Positions 1 to 10,170 of a DNA stretch of 64,000 nucleotides are shown in pieces. The position numbers were made by a program, and so were the translations under genes. Numbering within the stretch: the stretch's first letter is position 1; each line of letters opens with the position of its first letter. Below the pieces are notes generated by a model that did no database searches, was not told the DNA's origin, and saw nothing but the letters and a program-made list of their open reading frames with translations. This DNA comes from Bacteroidaceae bacterium (GTDB lineage: Bacteria; Bacteroidota; Bacteroidia; Bacteroidales; Bacteroidaceae): the NCBI GenBank assembly GCA_017557635.1, contig JAFYYH010000021.1, forward strand, positions 422,363 through 486,362. The letters are read 5' to 3'.

Positions 1-124
1 CAAATTATATCGATTCCGAAACTACTGAGCTAGCTCAGCGTTCCAGAATCGATACAATTTGTCGCGGGCCCCTCCCACTGGTCACGCGTGGGTGCGAGAC
101 TCCCAGAGACCCTATGGTCTATTC
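1..124. repeat. Palindromic interspersed repeat, family 1, copy A (left part cut by window edge)
   Basis: Nearly identical to the right two-thirds of the element at 22216-22389. The core is an inverted repeat (CAAATTATATCGATTC at 1-16-type arm against GAATCGATACAATTTG) around CTGAGC/GCTCAG. It is followed by a CCCAC/GTGGG hairpin and a terminal AGACC-CTAT-GGTCT hairpin. It ends one or two bases before the alaS stop codon. No coding potential is seen. It could be a MITE-like or REP-like element, or a 3' end processing or terminator structure; the sequence alone does not decide. Confidence 0.85.
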
Positions 125-2734
125 TTAATTGATAGCCTTGGTGATGGCTTCGACAGCCTGATGTAAGCCTTCGGGGTTTTTACCTCCGGCGGTGGCGAAG
201 TGGGGCTGACCGCCTCCGCCTCCCTGGATCAGTTTGGCGGCTTCGCGGACCATCTGGCCGGCGTTGTAGCGTGAGGTGAGGTCCTCGCTGACGCTTACGG
301 TGAGCATGGGCTTGCCGGCTTCCTCACTACCTATTACAACGATTGTTGATGTGGGCAGTTCGGCGCGGATTCCGAATACCAGATCCTTGACCATTGCGGC
401 CGATGCGGGCATAACGTTGCTGATTACCTTGATGCCGTTTACGTCCTTGGCCTGGCTGATGAGCTTGCTCTTATATTGTGCTGTCTTTTCCTTAACGAAC
501 TCCTCAATCTGTTTCTTGAGAGCTGTGTTCTCCTCAAGTGCTTTCTTTGCGGCAACCTCAACTGAAGAACCGGGAAGTATAGCCTTGAGAGTTGTCATGG
601 CATCCTGCAGAGAGTAAATCATGTTCTCTACAGCTTCACCGGTGATAGCCTCGATACGGCGTACTCCGGCTGCGATTGAGCTCTCAGACAGGATCTTGAA
701 CATACCGATGCGACCGGTTGATGAGGCGTGTACGCCGCCGCAGAACTCGATTGAGTTACCGAACTGTACTACACGTACCTTGTCGCCGTACTTCTCACCG
801 AAAAGTGCGATTGCACCGAGTTTTTTGGCCTCCTCGATGGGAAGGTCGCGATGCTCCTGCAGGGGCAGGTCCATGCGGATCTTCTCATTTACCAGACGCT
901 CTACCTGACGCAGCTCCTCATCAGTTACCTTCTGGAAGTGTGAGAAGTCAAAGCGCAGGCCGTCGGGGCTTACCAGTGAACCCTTCTGCTCTACATGTGT
1001 GCCAAGTACCTCGCGCAGGGCCTCGTCAACCAGGTGGGTTGCGGTGTGGTTGGCCTCGCAGGCACGACGCTTGTCGATGTCGACGCAAGCCATCATGGGA
1101 GCCTCGGGATGCTCTGGCAGTTTCTTGCAGATATGCACGGGCAGACCGTTCTCCTTCTTGGTGTCAATTATCTCGATTGTCTCGAATTCGCTTACAATAA
1201 CGCCCTGGTCACCTACCTGACCACCCATCTCGGCATAGAACGGAGTCTTGTCAAGAACGATCTGGTAGATCACGCCGCTCTTCTGCTTAACCTCGCGGTA
1301 GCGCAGGATAGAGGTCTCATACTCTGTGAAGTCATAACCAACGAACTCGGTCTCGCCCTCCCCCAGAACAACCCAGTCACCGTTTTCAACGGCGGCGGCG
1401 TTGCGGGCGCGTGCCTTCTGCTTGCCCATCTCCTCATTGAATTCGTCAATGTTCACGGTCATGCCGTTCTCACGCAGGATAAGTTCGGTAAGGTCAAGCG
1501 GGAATCCGTAGGTATCGTAGAGTGTGAAAGCGTTAACACCGCTGATGACGGTTGTCTTGGCTGCCTTGGCATCGGCCATAACCTTGTCAAGGAGTTTGAT
1601 ACCGGTCTCAAGGGTACGCAGGAATGACTCCTCTTCCTCGATGATAACCTTCTCGATGAGGGTCTTCTGCTGACCGAGTTCGGGATAAGCGTCACCCATG
1701 TTGTTTATGAGTGCGGGCAGCAGTTTGTAGAGGAATGCCTCCTTCTGGCCCAGGAATGTGTATGCGTAACGTACTGCGCGACGCAGGATACGGCGGATTA
1801 CATAACCGGCCTTTGCGTTGGAGGGCAGCTGGCCGTCGGTGATTGAGAAGGCGATGGTACGGATGTGGTCGGCAACAACGCGCATTGCGATGTCTACCTT
1901 CTCATCCTTGCCGTACTGCTTGCCAGTCAGTGTGCCGATCTCCTTGATGATGGGCTGGAATACGTCGGTGTCATAGTTTGACTGCTTGCCCTGCAGGGTG
2001 CGTACCAGACGCTCAAAACCCATACCGGTGTCGATTACCTTTGCAGGCAGGGGCTCCAGTGAGTGGTCAGCCTTACGGTTGTACTGCATGAACACCAGGT
2101 TCCATATCTCGATTACCTGGGGATGATCCTTGTTTACAAGGTCACGGCCGGGTACCTTGGCCTTCTCCTCATCGGAACGTGAATCCATATGGATCTCACT
2201 GCAGGGGCCGCAGGGACCGGTATCGCCCATCTCCCAGAAGTTGTCGTGCTTGTTTCCGTTAAGAATATGATCCTTGGGAAGGAACTGCTCCCAGATTGAA
2301 GCTGCTTCATCATCGCGGTCCAGGCCCTCCTCCTTGCTGCCTTCGAATACGGTAGCATAGAGGTTCTTGGGGTCGAGTTTGAGGACATCTACCAGATACT
2401 CCCATGCCCAACTGATGGCCTCCTTCTTGAAGTAGTCGCCGAAAGACCAGTTACCCAGCATCTCGAACATGGTGTGGTGGTAGGTATCGTGTCCTACCTC
2501 CTCCAGGTCATTGTGCTTACCGCTTACACGCAGGCATTTCTGTGAGTCGGCCACGCGGCGGCTCTTGGGTGCGCGGTTGCCCAGAATGATATCCTTGAAC
2601 TGGTTCATTCCGGCATTGGTGAACATAAGGGTGGGGTCATCCTTAACGACCATAGGGGCTGAAGGTACAATCAGGTGCCCTTTACTCTCAAAGAAACGCT
2701 TGTATGATTCGCGTATTTCCTTTGCTGTCATCAT
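125..2734 (-). CDS. alaS: Alanyl-tRNA synthetase
   Basis: Class II aminoacyl-tRNA synthetase that charges tRNA-Ala in the cytoplasm. At 869 residues it has the normal full length. The N-terminal catalytic core is followed by the editing domain with NHTATH near residue 560 and CGGVH near residue 663, the usual zinc-binding editing-site residues. The C-terminal part holds the oligomerisation and C-Ala region with its [14 protein letters not shown] motif. Translation can begin at either of two adjacent ATG codons (MMTAKEI); the second is equally plausible. The gene is transcribed divergently from the M23 peptidase gene, with a -7 box at 2766-2773. Its 3' end runs straight into a palindromic repeat. 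Confidence 0.97.
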   Translation of the reverse strand: MMTAKEIRESYKRFFESKGHLIVPSAPMVVKDDPTLMFTNAGMNQFKDIILGNRAPKSRRVADSQKCLRVSGKHNDLEEVGHDTYHHTMFEMLGNWSFGDYFKKEAISWAWEYLVDVLKLDPKNLYATVFEGSKEEGLDRDDEAASIWEQFLPKDHILNGNKHDNFWEMGDTGPCGPCSEIHMDSRSDEEKAKVPGRDLVNKDHPQVIEIWNLVFMQYNRKADHSLEPLPAKVIDTGMGFERLVRTLQGKQSNYDTDVFQPIIKEIGTLTGKQYGKDEKVDIAMRVVADHIRTIAFSITDGQLPSNAKAGYVIRRILRRAVRYAYTFLGQKEAFLYKLLPALINNMGDAYPELGQQKTLIEKVIIEEEESFLRTLETGIKLLDKVMADAKAAKTTVISGVNAFTLYDTYGFPLDLTELILRENGMTVNIDEFNEEMGKQKARARNAAAVENGDWVVLGEGETEFVGYDFTEYETSILRYREVKQKSGVIYQIVLDKTPFYAEMGGQVGDQGVIVSEFETIEIIDTKKENGLPVHICKKLPEHPEAPMMACVDIDKRRACEANHTATHLVDEALREVLGTHVEQKGSLVSPDGLRFDFSHFQKVTDEELRQVERLVNEKIRMDLPLQEHRDLPIEEAKKLGAIALFGEKYGDKVRVVQFGNSIEFCGGVHASSTGRIGMFKILSESSIAAGVRRIEAITGEAVENMIYSLQDAMTTLKAILPGSSVEVAAKKALEENTALKKQIEEFVKEKTAQYKSKLISQAKDVNGIKVISNVMPASAAMVKDLVFGIRAELPTSTIVVIGSEEAGKPMLTVSVSEDLTSRYNAGQMVREAAKLIQGGGGGQPHFATAGGKNPEGLHQAVEAITKAIN

Positions 2735-2765
2735 ATCTTAAGTGTGTTATTTGCTTACGGGTTTG

Positions 2766-2773
2766 CAAAGGTA
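2766..2773 (-). promoter_or_regulatory. -7 box (TACCTTTG) for alaS
   Basis: Matches the Bacteroidetes -7 consensus TAnnTTTG on the minus strand, about 32 bases upstream of the alaS start. It is only 12 bases from the divergent plus-strand -7 box at 2786-2793, so the two promoters overlap. Confidence 0.6.
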
Positions 2774-2785
2774 CAACAATTTCGC

Positions 2786-2793
2786 TATTTTTG
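2786..2793 (+). promoter_or_regulatory. -7 box (TATTTTTG) for the M23 peptidase gene
   Basis: Exact TAnnTTTG match, with a TTTG at 2762-2765 about 20 bases upstream as a possible -33 element. It lies 17 bases before the ATG at 2811, which supports that start over the longer reading frame from 2742 and implies a short leader. Confidence 0.6.
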
Positions 2794-2810
2794 CGTGTTG
2801 TAATAAGATT

Positions 2811-3779
2811 ATGAGGAAGATTTACTATCAGTACGATCCCAACCGGAGGGTTTACCGCAGGGTATTCCCCACCTTGGGCCAGAGAATGTTCTCCTGGCTG
2901 TGGCGTTTCCTGCTGTCAGTGCTGCTCGGTGGAGTCTTCTTCATCATCTACTGGTTCGTTATCAGCACTCCGCAGGTAGAGGACCTGCTGGTTGAGAACA
3001 GCCGCCTTCAGTCACAGTACCGTGTGCTTTCACGCAAGGTCGATGACGCCCTGCTGGTACTTCATGACATTGAGGAGCGTGACGACAACCTTTACCGCGT
3101 ATTGCTTGAGGCTGATCCTGTTCCGGAAGTGGCACGTAAGTCCGGTTTCAACGGCACAAACCGTTATGCTGAACTCAACGACATGTCAAATGCCGATCTG
3201 GTTGTAAATACATCACAGAAGGTTGACATGCTGAGCCGGAAACTCTATATGCAGACCCGCTCTTTCAATGAGGTTGTGGAACTGTCCCGCGAGCAGGAGA
3301 ACAAGCTGGCCTGCATACCTGCCATCCAGCCCGTATCCAACAAGGATCTCAAACGTACCGCTTCAGGTTACGGATATCGTAATGACCCGATATATCATGT
3401 GCGCCGTTTCCATCACGGTATGGACTTTGCCTGTGATACCGGTACTCCGGTTTATGCGACAGGTAACGGCAAGGTTGTCTACGCCAAGTGGAAATCGGGC
3501 TACGGCAATCTGGTGGAGATTGATCACGGTTACGGCTATAAGACCCGTTACGCCCATCTGAGCAAGATTCTGGTCAAGGAGGGTCAGAAGGTGGTACGCA
3601 GTGAGGAGATAGCCAAGGCAGGTTCAACAGGTAAGAGTACTGGCCCCCACGTTCATTATGAGGTTTGGGTAGGAAACAAGGATGTGAACCCCATCAACTA
3701 CTACTTCATGGATCTGGATGCCGAGCAGTATGAGGAGATGGTTAACCTGGCAGAGAACCACGGTAAGGTATTTGACTAA
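2811..3779 (+). CDS. Membrane-anchored M23 family metallopeptidase
   Basis: Predicted periplasmic peptidoglycan endopeptidase, or its LytM-type non-catalytic relative, of 322 residues. One N-terminal membrane segment (about residues 22-44) is followed by a coiled-coil-like linker. The C-terminal M23 domain retains the zinc and catalytic motifs HHGMD (about residue 201) and HVHYE (about residue 280), so activity is likely. The frame stays open back to 2742. The ATG at 2811 is chosen because a -7 box lies just before it and the upstream codons would fall inside the promoter. The merR-type gene follows after 12 bases, suggesting co-transcription. Confidence 0.92.
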   Translation: MRKIYYQYDPNRRVYRRVFPTLGQRMFSWLWRFLLSVLLGGVFFIIYWFVISTPQVEDLLVENSRLQSQYRVLSRKVDDALLVLHDIEERDDNLYRVLLEADPVPEVARKSGFNGTNRYAELNDMSNADLVVNTSQKVDMLSRKLYMQTRSFNEVVELSREQENKLACIPAIQPVSNKDLKRTASGYGYRNDPIYHVRRFHHGMDFACDTGTPVYATGNGKVVYAKWKSGYGNLVEIDHGYGYKTRYAHLSKILVKEGQKVVRSEEIAKAGSTGKSTGPHVHYEVWVGNKDVNPINYYFMDLDAEQYEEMVNLAENHGKVFD

Positions 3780-3791
3780 AAAAGACGGACT

Positions 3792-4157
3792 ATGGCACTT
3801 AACACCAACAAGGTCTTAAAGAAATATTACTCCATAAAGGAGGTATCCGAGATGCTTGAGATTCCCGAAAGCACTCTGCGCTATTGGGAGAAGGAGTTCA
3901 AGGAGATATCACCAAAGAAGAATGCCAAAGGCATAAGACATTATACTGTCGATGACATTGAGCAGATAAAGAAAGTGAATTTCCTGGTCAAGGAGAAGTC
4001 ACTGACCATCAAGGGTGCCAAGACCCGTATGAAAGACAATCCGCAGAAGACCACCGATACACATGACGTTGTGGAACGCCTCAAGAAGATCCGTGAGGAA
4101 CTGGTGGCTATCTTAGGAGAGCTGGATGCTACTCCTCCTTGCGGACAACCGTTGTAA
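3792..4157 (+). CDS. MerR-family transcriptional regulator
   Basis: Small DNA-binding regulator of 121 residues. The N-terminal half is a MerR winged helix (YYSIKEVSEMLEIPESTLRYWE, residues about 11-33, then a basic wing with KGIRHY). The C-terminal part is a short helical dimerisation segment. No cysteine cluster or effector domain is present, so the signal it senses cannot be read from sequence. It follows the M23 gene by 12 bases. Its last 29 bases overlap the 3' end of the convergent rsh gene, so transcripts from both sides would be complementary there. Confidence 0.9.
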   Translation: MALNTNKVLKKYYSIKEVSEMLEIPESTLRYWEKEFKEISPKKNAKGIRHYTVDDIEQIKKVNFLVKEKSLTIKGAKTRMKDNPQKTTDTHDVVERLKKIREELVAILGELDATPPCGQPL

Positions 4158-6375
4158 TATTCTTGATTTTCTTAAGTTCTTTCTGAATCTTATCCACATC
4201 CTTGAGACTGTGGACTTCGACGCTTATGGTGCCTTCAAACAGGCCCTCCTTTGATTCGATAACCAGCTTGTTCATGTTCACGTTCATCTTCTTTGAGATG
4301 ATCTCGGTTATCTTACCCAGTGTGCCGATGCTGTCAAGACCCTTCATGTAGATGGTAACTGGGAACAGGCTGTTCTCAATCTGCCATTCGACGGTAAGTA
4401 TGCGGTTGCCCTTGGCTGCCTTGAGTTTGTTGGCCTCCTCACACTTGCGCTTGTGGATGGTAATATGGCCTTTCTCATCGACGAATCCCAGTACGGCGTC
4501 ACCGGGAACAGGATTGCAACAGCTTGCAAAGGTGTACTTATGCATATCCATGTCGTTGATTATCAGCGTACGCTTTACATCAACTCCGTCCAGGTTCTGC
4601 TCATCGGCCTGTTTCTTGTCCTTGTCCTTTGATGAGGATGATGATGAGAATGTTGACCAGAATCTCTTGTACCAGCTGTCACTCTCACCTTTTATGATAT
4701 TGCGCTCGGCATCACCCAGAATGATCTTCTTCTGACCCAGGGCTATCATGAGTTCGTCACGGCTGCTCATGCCGTGCAGACGGCATATGCGCTCCATCTT
4801 TGCGGAATCCACCTCCATCTCCTCTTTCTCAAGGAACTCATGGAAGATGGCCTCACCGAACTTCTGGTTGGCGCGTTCCTCCTTGCGCAGAACCTGCTTG
4901 ATCTTACCGCGTGCCTTGGCCGTGGTGGCAAAGTCCAGCCACTCGGGACTGACCTTCTGGCTCTTGGAGGTAAGTATCTCAACCTGGTCACCGCTCTTGA
5001 GTTCATAGTTGATGGCCTCAAGTTTGTGGTTTACCTTGGCGCCGATGCAGTTGGTGCCCATGTAGGTGTGGATGGTGAACGCAAAGTCCAGCACCGTACT
5101 GCCCTGCGGCATGGTACGCAGTTCTCCCTTGGGGGTGAATATGAATATTTCCGATGAGTACAGGTTCAGTTTGATGGTGTCCAGGAAGTCCATTGAATCC
5201 GGCTGCGGATCCTCCAGAATCTCCTTGATGGTCTCCAGCCAGTGGGTGAGTTCGGTCTCATCCTCCTCATAGGTGGAGCCGTCCTTGTATTTCCAGTGGG
5301 CTGCGATACCCTGCTCGGCGATATCGTTCATACGGCGGCTGCGGATCTGTACCTCGACCCACTGGCCTGAATTACTCATCAGGGTCACATGCAGTGCCTG
5401 ATAGCCGTTGGCCTTGGGGTTGGTGATCCAGTCACGCAGACGGTCGGGGTGTGACTTGTAGATCTTGGTGAGCGCAAGGTAGATGTCAAAGCACTCACTC
5501 TTCTCTTTCTCAGGAGACGTGGGGTCAAAAACAATTCTTACGGCAAGGATGTCATAAACCTCGTCAAATGTAAGATTGTTCTTGTTCATCTTCTTCCAGA
5601 TGGAGTAGGGTGACTTGATGCGGCCGAACATGTTGTATTTCACGCCCAGCTGGTCAAGTTTCTCTTCAATGGGAGAGGTGAAATCATTGTATATGTTGTT
5701 GAGTTCCTCACGTGAGAAGTTCAGTTTCTCCTGAATGTCCTTGTATTCCGTGGGATGCTCGTACTTGAAACTCAGGTCCTCAAGTTCGGACTTGATCTTG
5801 TTCAGTCCAAGGCGGTAAGCCAGGGGAGCGTAGATGTAAAGGGTTTCACCGGCAATCTTGTACTGCTTGCGCGGCTGCATGCTGTCCAGGGTACGCATGT
5901 TGTGCAGACGGTCGGCAATCTTGATCAGGATGACGCGGATATCGTCATTCATGGTCAGCAGCAGTTTCTTGAAGTTCTCGGCCTGGGCCGATGCCTTATC
6001 ACCGAAAATACCGCCGGCAATCTTGGTCAGACCGTCAACGATCTGTGCAATCTTGGGGCCGAATACGTTCTTGATGTCATCGGTCGTGTAGTCGGTATCC
6101 TCGACTACGTCATGAAGCAGTGCGGAACAGATTGAAGTTGAGCCCAGCCCGATTTCTGAGCATACAATCTGTGCAACGGCAAGTGGGTGCATGATGTACG
6201 GTTCGCCTGAATGGCGGCGCACACCCTTGTGGGCCTGGCGCGCGAACTGGAACGCCTTGGTGATTATCTCCACCTTCTTGCGGTGCTTGGTCTGGAGATA
6301 TGAGTCAATAAGATGCTGGAAGGCCTCGTCTATGAGTCTCTCTTCATCGGGCGAAAAAAGATTATCTTCACTCAT
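4129..6375 (-). CDS. Bifunctional (p)ppGpp synthetase/hydrolase, RelA/SpoT family
   Basis: Makes and degrades the stringent-response alarmone (p)ppGpp. The 748 residues follow the long-RSH layout: HD hydrolase domain (about 45-190, with LLHDVVEDT intact), synthetase domain (about 235-350, with RIKSPYSIWKKM), TGS (about 395-455), a helical/zinc region with ASCCNPVPGD, and a C-terminal ACT domain (about 670-745). Because the HD...ED residues are present, hydrolysis is expected. It is the last gene of the parA-parB-DUF5683-mltD-rsh run, starting 12 bases after mltD ends. Whether it should be called relA or spoT is not resolvable by sequence inspection. Confidence 0.96.
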   Translation of the reverse strand: MSEDNLFSPDEERLIDEAFQHLIDSYLQTKHRKKVEIITKAFQFARQAHKGVRRHSGEPYIMHPLAVAQIVCSEIGLGSTSICSALLHDVVEDTDYTTDDIKNVFGPKIAQIVDGLTKIAGGIFGDKASAQAENFKKLLLTMNDDIRVILIKIADRLHNMRTLDSMQPRKQYKIAGETLYIYAPLAYRLGLNKIKSELEDLSFKYEHPTEYKDIQEKLNFSREELNNIYNDFTSPIEEKLDQLGVKYNMFGRIKSPYSIWKKMNKNNLTFDEVYDILAVRIVFDPTSPEKEKSECFDIYLALTKIYKSHPDRLRDWITNPKANGYQALHVTLMSNSGQWVEVQIRSRRMNDIAEQGIAAHWKYKDGSTYEEDETELTHWLETIKEILEDPQPDSMDFLDTIKLNLYSSEIFIFTPKGELRTMPQGSTVLDFAFTIHTYMGTNCIGAKVNHKLEAINYELKSGDQVEILTSKSQKVSPEWLDFATTAKARGKIKQVLRKEERANQKFGEAIFHEFLEKEEMEVDSAKMERICRLHGMSSRDELMIALGQKKIILGDAERNIIKGESDSWYKRFWSTFSSSSSSKDKDKKQADEQNLDGVDVKRTLIINDMDMHKYTFASCCNPVPGDAVLGFVDEKGHITIHKRKCEEANKLKAAKGNRILTVEWQIENSLFPVTIYMKGLDSIGTLGKITEIISKKMNVNMNKLVIESKEGLFEGTISVEVHSLKDVDKIQKELKKIKNITTVVRKEE

Positions 6376-6387
6376 CTTGCTGTCCTT

Positions 6388-7653
6388 TTAACGGTTATAT
6401 ATCCTCAGAGTCTTGCCGGCCCTGATGTTGTCACTCTTCAGGTTGTTCCAATTCTTAATGTTCTTGACCGATGTGTGATACTTCAGGGCAATGTGTCCCA
6501 GAGTCTCACCCTCCTTGATCTTATGTGTTACGTAGGTGACGCGGTTCTTCATGTCGTCATCTATGTAAGCCAGTTTGGCCTTGCTGAAATACTTCTCCTT
6601 GTCATACTCGTAGAGCGAGTCGCCGGCCTCTACGATGGGCTTGATATACTGCTGCGGCAGAGTCACCACGCAGGTGCGGTAGGCACCTGGAATGACCTCG
6701 GTCAGATACTGCGGGTTAAGTGCCTTGAACTCGTCCTGACTGATTCCGCTGTAGTGAACCAGCTGGGCGATGTGCAGGTTGCGCTCTATGTGGAGGGTAT
6801 CGGTCTGTGCGGGACGGGCCGATGTCATGGGGCATATGCCGTGCTCCTTGTAGAAACTCATGGCATAGTTCACGGCAATGAATGCGGGCAGGTAGCCGCG
6901 TGTCTCACGGGGCAGGTAGGGGTAGATGTCCCAGAAGTCACGCTTTCCGCCCGAGCGGGTGATGGCCTTGGTTACGTTACCCGGTCCGCAGTTGTAGGCC
7001 GATATCGCCAGCGACCAGTCACCGAACATGTCGTACAGGTCACGCAGATGACGTGCGGCGGCATCCGATGCCTTGGCAATGTCGTATCGGTCATCGACCA
7101 GACTGTTCACCTGAAGGCCGTACTTGTTGCCTGTGCTGTAAATGAACTGCCACATTCCGGCCGCTCCCATACGCGAATAGGCCTTGGGCTTCAGGGCCGA
7201 TTCCACTATCGGAAGGTACTTGAGTTCAATGGGAACATCATATTTTATGAGCGCCTCCACGAACTTGTCCTCGTAGATGGGCATCATGCCCAGTGCGTAA
7301 GATATCACCTTGCGGTTACGTCCCATGTAGGCGTCTATTGAACTGCGGGTAACGTAGTTGTAGGGCATCTCCACTATAGTGGGCAGGCTGCTCAGACGCT
7401 CTGCATATACCGTGTCGCTGAACTTGGGGTTGACAGAACTCTCCAGGCATTCCTCATCATATGACAGATACTGTTTGGAGAGCCACAGGTTCATGAGGCT
7501 GTCCACATCGAACTCCATGCTTTCCGGGAATTCCACGGTCAGTGAGTCGGTGCATACGGCTGTGGTGCTGTCAGGTATAACCTCCTGAGCCCCCGCCTTG
7601 GAGACAGGAACCAGAGCCAACGCCAGTATATATATCTTGAATTTCAGGTTCAT
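6388..7653 (-). CDS. Membrane-bound lytic murein transglycosylase D-like, with LysM
   Basis: Exported peptidoglycan lytic transglycosylase of 421 residues. A signal peptide occupies about residues 1-23 and ends AGA before QEV. The SLT domain has the catalytic-type glutamate in VESALKP (about residue 152), GAAGMWQF and the AYNCGPGNV motif. One LysM repeat closes the protein (about 375-420, IKEGETLGHIALKY). It starts within the stop codon of the DUF5683 gene (TGATG-type one-base overlap), so translation is likely coupled. Confidence 0.94.
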   Translation of the reverse strand: MNLKFKIYILALALVPVSKAGAQEVIPDSTTAVCTDSLTVEFPESMEFDVDSLMNLWLSKQYLSYDEECLESSVNPKFSDTVYAERLSSLPTIVEMPYNYVTRSSIDAYMGRNRKVISYALGMMPIYEDKFVEALIKYDVPIELKYLPIVESALKPKAYSRMGAAGMWQFIYSTGNKYGLQVNSLVDDRYDIAKASDAAARHLRDLYDMFGDWSLAISAYNCGPGNVTKAITRSGGKRDFWDIYPYLPRETRGYLPAFIAVNYAMSFYKEHGICPMTSARPAQTDTLHIERNLHIAQLVHYSGISQDEFKALNPQYLTEVIPGAYRTCVVTLPQQYIKPIVEAGDSLYEYDKEKYFSKAKLAYIDDDMKNRVTYVTHKIKEGETLGHIALKYHTSVKNIKNWNNLKSDNIRAGKTLRIYNR

Positions 7654-8483
7654 CAGAAATTTATGGCTAATGAGAATCCCGCTGTCGGGGTTCCTCTATG
7701 GTCCATCATGAAATTGGGTTCCACTCTCAGGCTCAGGTCGGGTGAGATGTCAAAATGGGACAGCTCGGCATCGACATAAGCGTCTATAGCCGCTACGATG
7801 TACACTCCGGCAAAAGCAAAGATGCTCAGGTCACGGTATCGGCGGTATTTGTTCTTGCGTTGTTTGAAGACATCCTTAAGCCAGTCCTTCATGCTGGTGT
7901 CAATCTCATAGTGAGGCGGAAGGAAATCTTCGTAACTTCTGGTGTTGTCATCATTGTCCATGATGTCCACATAGGCTTTCTGGTAGTCCATGTAGGTGGA
8001 CTGGTTCCAGGTGAGTGCATAGATGCATCCTACATAGCCTCCGTAGACAATGGGCAGTTTCCACAGTTTGCGGTTGTATATCTGTCCGCCTCCGGGAACG
8101 AGCAATGACAGCCATACGGCTACACGCGGTTCGGGTTCCCAGCCTGTTGCATTACGCTGGTAACTGTCTATCCTTTCCTGCTCGTACTGCTTCCATCTGG
8201 ATTGCTTCTCATGGGTTTGGGGTACGTTTTCATCCATAGCCCTTACCAGGTCGGAATCCTGCAGTTCGTCAAAGTTCAGGTTTCTGGCAAAGTCCATCTC
8301 GCGCTGCCAGGCGGCAGTGTCGTTTAGTGAATGGTAAATGCTGTCCACACGGGCAAAGCGTATGGAGTCTTCATACATGTATACGCTTGCAGGGCGGACG
8401 GCCTGTGACCGGACCGGAAGGGCGGTCATCACTGCCAGTAGGGTGAGCAGTATGGTTTTTATGAATCCTGATCGGACGGTCAT
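7653..8483 (-). CDS. DUF5683 membrane protein
   Basis: Function unknown. The 276 residues begin with a signal-peptide-like segment (about 8-27) and a charged region. A conserved WLSLLVPGGGQIYN motif begins around residue 123 and is followed by hydrophobic segments. A second hydrophobic segment (FAFAGVYIVAAIDAYVDA) lies near 230. The GGGQIYN signature is typical of this Bacteroidetes family, which is often found between parB and a transglycosylase gene, as here. The start overlaps the parB stop by four bases (ATGA). Its position suggests a link between partition and envelope growth, but this is inference. Confidence 0.85.
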   Translation of the reverse strand: MTVRSGFIKTILLTLLAVMTALPVRSQAVRPASVYMYEDSIRFARVDSIYHSLNDTAAWQREMDFARNLNFDELQDSDLVRAMDENVPQTHEKQSRWKQYEQERIDSYQRNATGWEPEPRVAVWLSLLVPGGGQIYNRKLWKLPIVYGGYVGCIYALTWNQSTYMDYQKAYVDIMDNDDNTRSYEDFLPPHYEIDTSMKDWLKDVFKQRKNKYRRYRDLSIFAFAGVYIVAAIDAYVDAELSHFDISPDLSLRVEPNFMMDHRGTPTAGFSLAINF

Positions 8484-9346
8484 TTCTTCAGACGGTCAAA
8501 CAGTTGCATCAGACGGGCCAGGTCATCATCATCCTTGAACGATATGCTGATGCTTCCTGCACCCTTGGCATTGCTCTTAACCTTAACCGGAGCGCCCAGG
8601 AACTTTGAGAGCTGGCGTCCCAGAGGGGCAAGGGAATCATCGGCCGCACTCTTGCGTGCCTTGGGCTGATTCTCATTCATCTGACGTGCCTTGTCCTCGA
8701 CCATACGTACCGAATAACCGTACTTGGTGAGTTCATGGAACAGTTGAAGCTGTTTCATGGGATCGTCGATAGCCAGCAGTGCACGGGCATGTCCCATGTC
8801 AATCTGCTTGTTCTTGAGTGCCACCTGAATCTCGGCGGGCAGTTTGAGCAGACGTATGTAGTTGGCTATTGTAGCACGTTTCTTGCCTATGCGTGAACTG
8901 AGCTGCTCCTGTGTCATGTTGTAGACCTCAAGCAGGTTCTGGCAGGCCAGGGCGACTTCCATCGAGTTCAGGTCTTCACGCTGAATGTTCTCGATAAGAG
9001 CCATTGCCATGACGTTCTCGTCATCGGCCGTACGGATATAGGCGGGGATGGTCTTGAGACCTGCTATTCCGGCGGCGCGGAAACGGCGTTCACCGGCAAT
9101 GATCTGATAGTCACCCTCGGCCATCTTGCGCAGGGTGATGGGCTGGATGATGCCTATCTCACGCAGGGACTCTGCGAGTTCTTCAAGGCTCTCCTGATCA
9201 AAGTCACGGCGAGGCTGGTCCGGATTGGCATGTATCTGGTTCAGGGGAACCTCGTTGATGGATGAGGATCCCTGTGTCTTTACGAAATCGGTTGATATGA
9301 GGGCATCAAGGCCGCGGCCGAGTGCCATTTTCTTGGGAGGTGTCAT
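8480..9346 (-). CDS. parB: Chromosome-partitioning protein ParB
   Basis: CTP-dependent clamp that loads at parS and spreads on origin-proximal DNA. The 288 residues show the ParB N-terminal domain with GERRFRAA (about residue 88, the CTP-binding arginine patch), a helix-turn-helix ([20 protein letters not shown]) and a short C-terminal dimerisation segment. It begins inside the parA stop codon (ATGA overlap). No clear parS palindrome was spotted by eye in this window, so the origin may be elsewhere. Confidence 0.96.
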   Translation of the reverse strand: MTPPKKMALGRGLDALISTDFVKTQGSSSINEVPLNQIHANPDQPRRDFDQESLEELAESLREIGIIQPITLRKMAEGDYQIIAGERRFRAAGIAGLKTIPAYIRTADDENVMAMALIENIQREDLNSMEVALACQNLLEVYNMTQEQLSSRIGKKRATIANYIRLLKLPAEIQVALKNKQIDMGHARALLAIDDPMKQLQLFHELTKYGYSVRMVEDKARQMNENQPKARKSAADDSLAPLGRQLSKFLGAPVKVKSNAKGAGSISISFKDDDDLARLMQLFDRLKK

Positions 9347-10110
9347 TTTTCGTTCTTTTTCAAAATTTCCTGTGCCAGGGCAAGGTAGTTCTTGGCACCC
9401 TTGGAATCAGCGTCATAAAGAATGGCGGGCAGACCGTAACTGGGTGCCTCGCTCAGTTTGACGTTACGGGCTATGATTGACTCGAAGACGAGTTCCTGGA
9501 AGTGTTTCTTGATCTCGTCATAAATCTGGTTGCTCAGTCTGAGACGTGAGTCATACATGGTGAGCAGGAATCCCTCGATGTCAAGTGAGGGGTTGAGCTT
9601 TGTCTTGATGATACGGATGGTGTTGAGCAGTTTGCTTATACCCTCCAGGGCAAAGTACTCGCATTGCACGGGAATGATGATTGAGTCTGCTGCTGTCAGT
9701 GAGTTTACGGTAATGAGACCCAGTGAGGGGGAGCAGTCAATCAGTATGTAGTCATAGTCGTCCTTGACCTTTGAGAGCATCTTCTTCATCACTGTCTCGC
9801 GGCTGTCCATGTTCATGAGTTCCAGTTCGGCACCTACCAGGTCGATGTGTGACGGAAGTACATCAAGTCCGTCAATGCATGCCTTAAGGATGGCGTCCTT
9901 GGGGTTGTCACCGTTGACGAGGCACTCGTATACAGTGCACTTGAGTGACTGGATGTCAATACCGAGACCCGATGATGCATTTGCCTGAGGATCAGCATCC
10001 ACTACGAGAACTTTCTTCTCCAGAGTTGCGAGCGATGCAGCCAGGTTGATTGTGGTTGTGGTTTTGCCCACACCGCCCTTCTGATTGGCCAAAGCTATGA
10101 TTTTTCCCAT
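9343..10110 (-). CDS. parA: Chromosome-partitioning ATPase ParA (Soj)
   Basis: Nucleoid-bound ATPase that moves or positions ParB-parS complexes. The 255 residues open with the deviant Walker A motif KGGVGKTT at residues 10-17 and carry [16 protein letters not shown] and [14 protein letters not shown]alker motifs. It is the first gene of the five-gene minus-strand run ending in rsh. It is divergent from lpxB, with 88 bases between the starts. No clear minus-strand TAnnTTTG box was found for it. Confidence 0.96.
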   Translation of the reverse strand: MGKIIALANQKGGVGKTTTTINLAASLATLEKKVLVVDADPQANASSGLGIDIQSLKCTVYECLVNGDNPKDAILKACIDGLDVLPSHIDLVGAELELMNMDSRETVMKKMLSKVKDDYDYILIDCSPSLGLITVNSLTAADSIIIPVQCEYFALEGISKLLNTIRIIKTKLNPSLDIEGFLLTMYDSRLRLSNQIYDEIKKHFQELVFESIIARNVKLSEAPSYGLPAILYDADSKGAKNYLALAQEILKKNEK

Positions 10111-10170
10111 GCGTTTTTAATTTTAGGGTGTGAAGTTAGTGTAAAAAACCGATATATGGGAAAATTATAG

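Noticed and set aside
995..1627. 210-codon plus-strand open frame opposite alaS
   Set aside because: Antisense shadow of alaS caused by codon bias; no promoter or recognisable motif.
6313..7341. 342-codon plus-strand open frame opposite mltD
   Set aside because: It lies entirely antisense to a clear lytic transglycosylase. Composition is the mirror of that gene and no domain is recognisable.
8480..10110. parS site or replication origin near parAB
   Set aside because: No convincing parS-like palindrome, DnaA box cluster or dnaA gene was found by eye. A CTCACGTGAG palindrome at about 5707-5716 lies inside rsh and does not fit the usual parS core.
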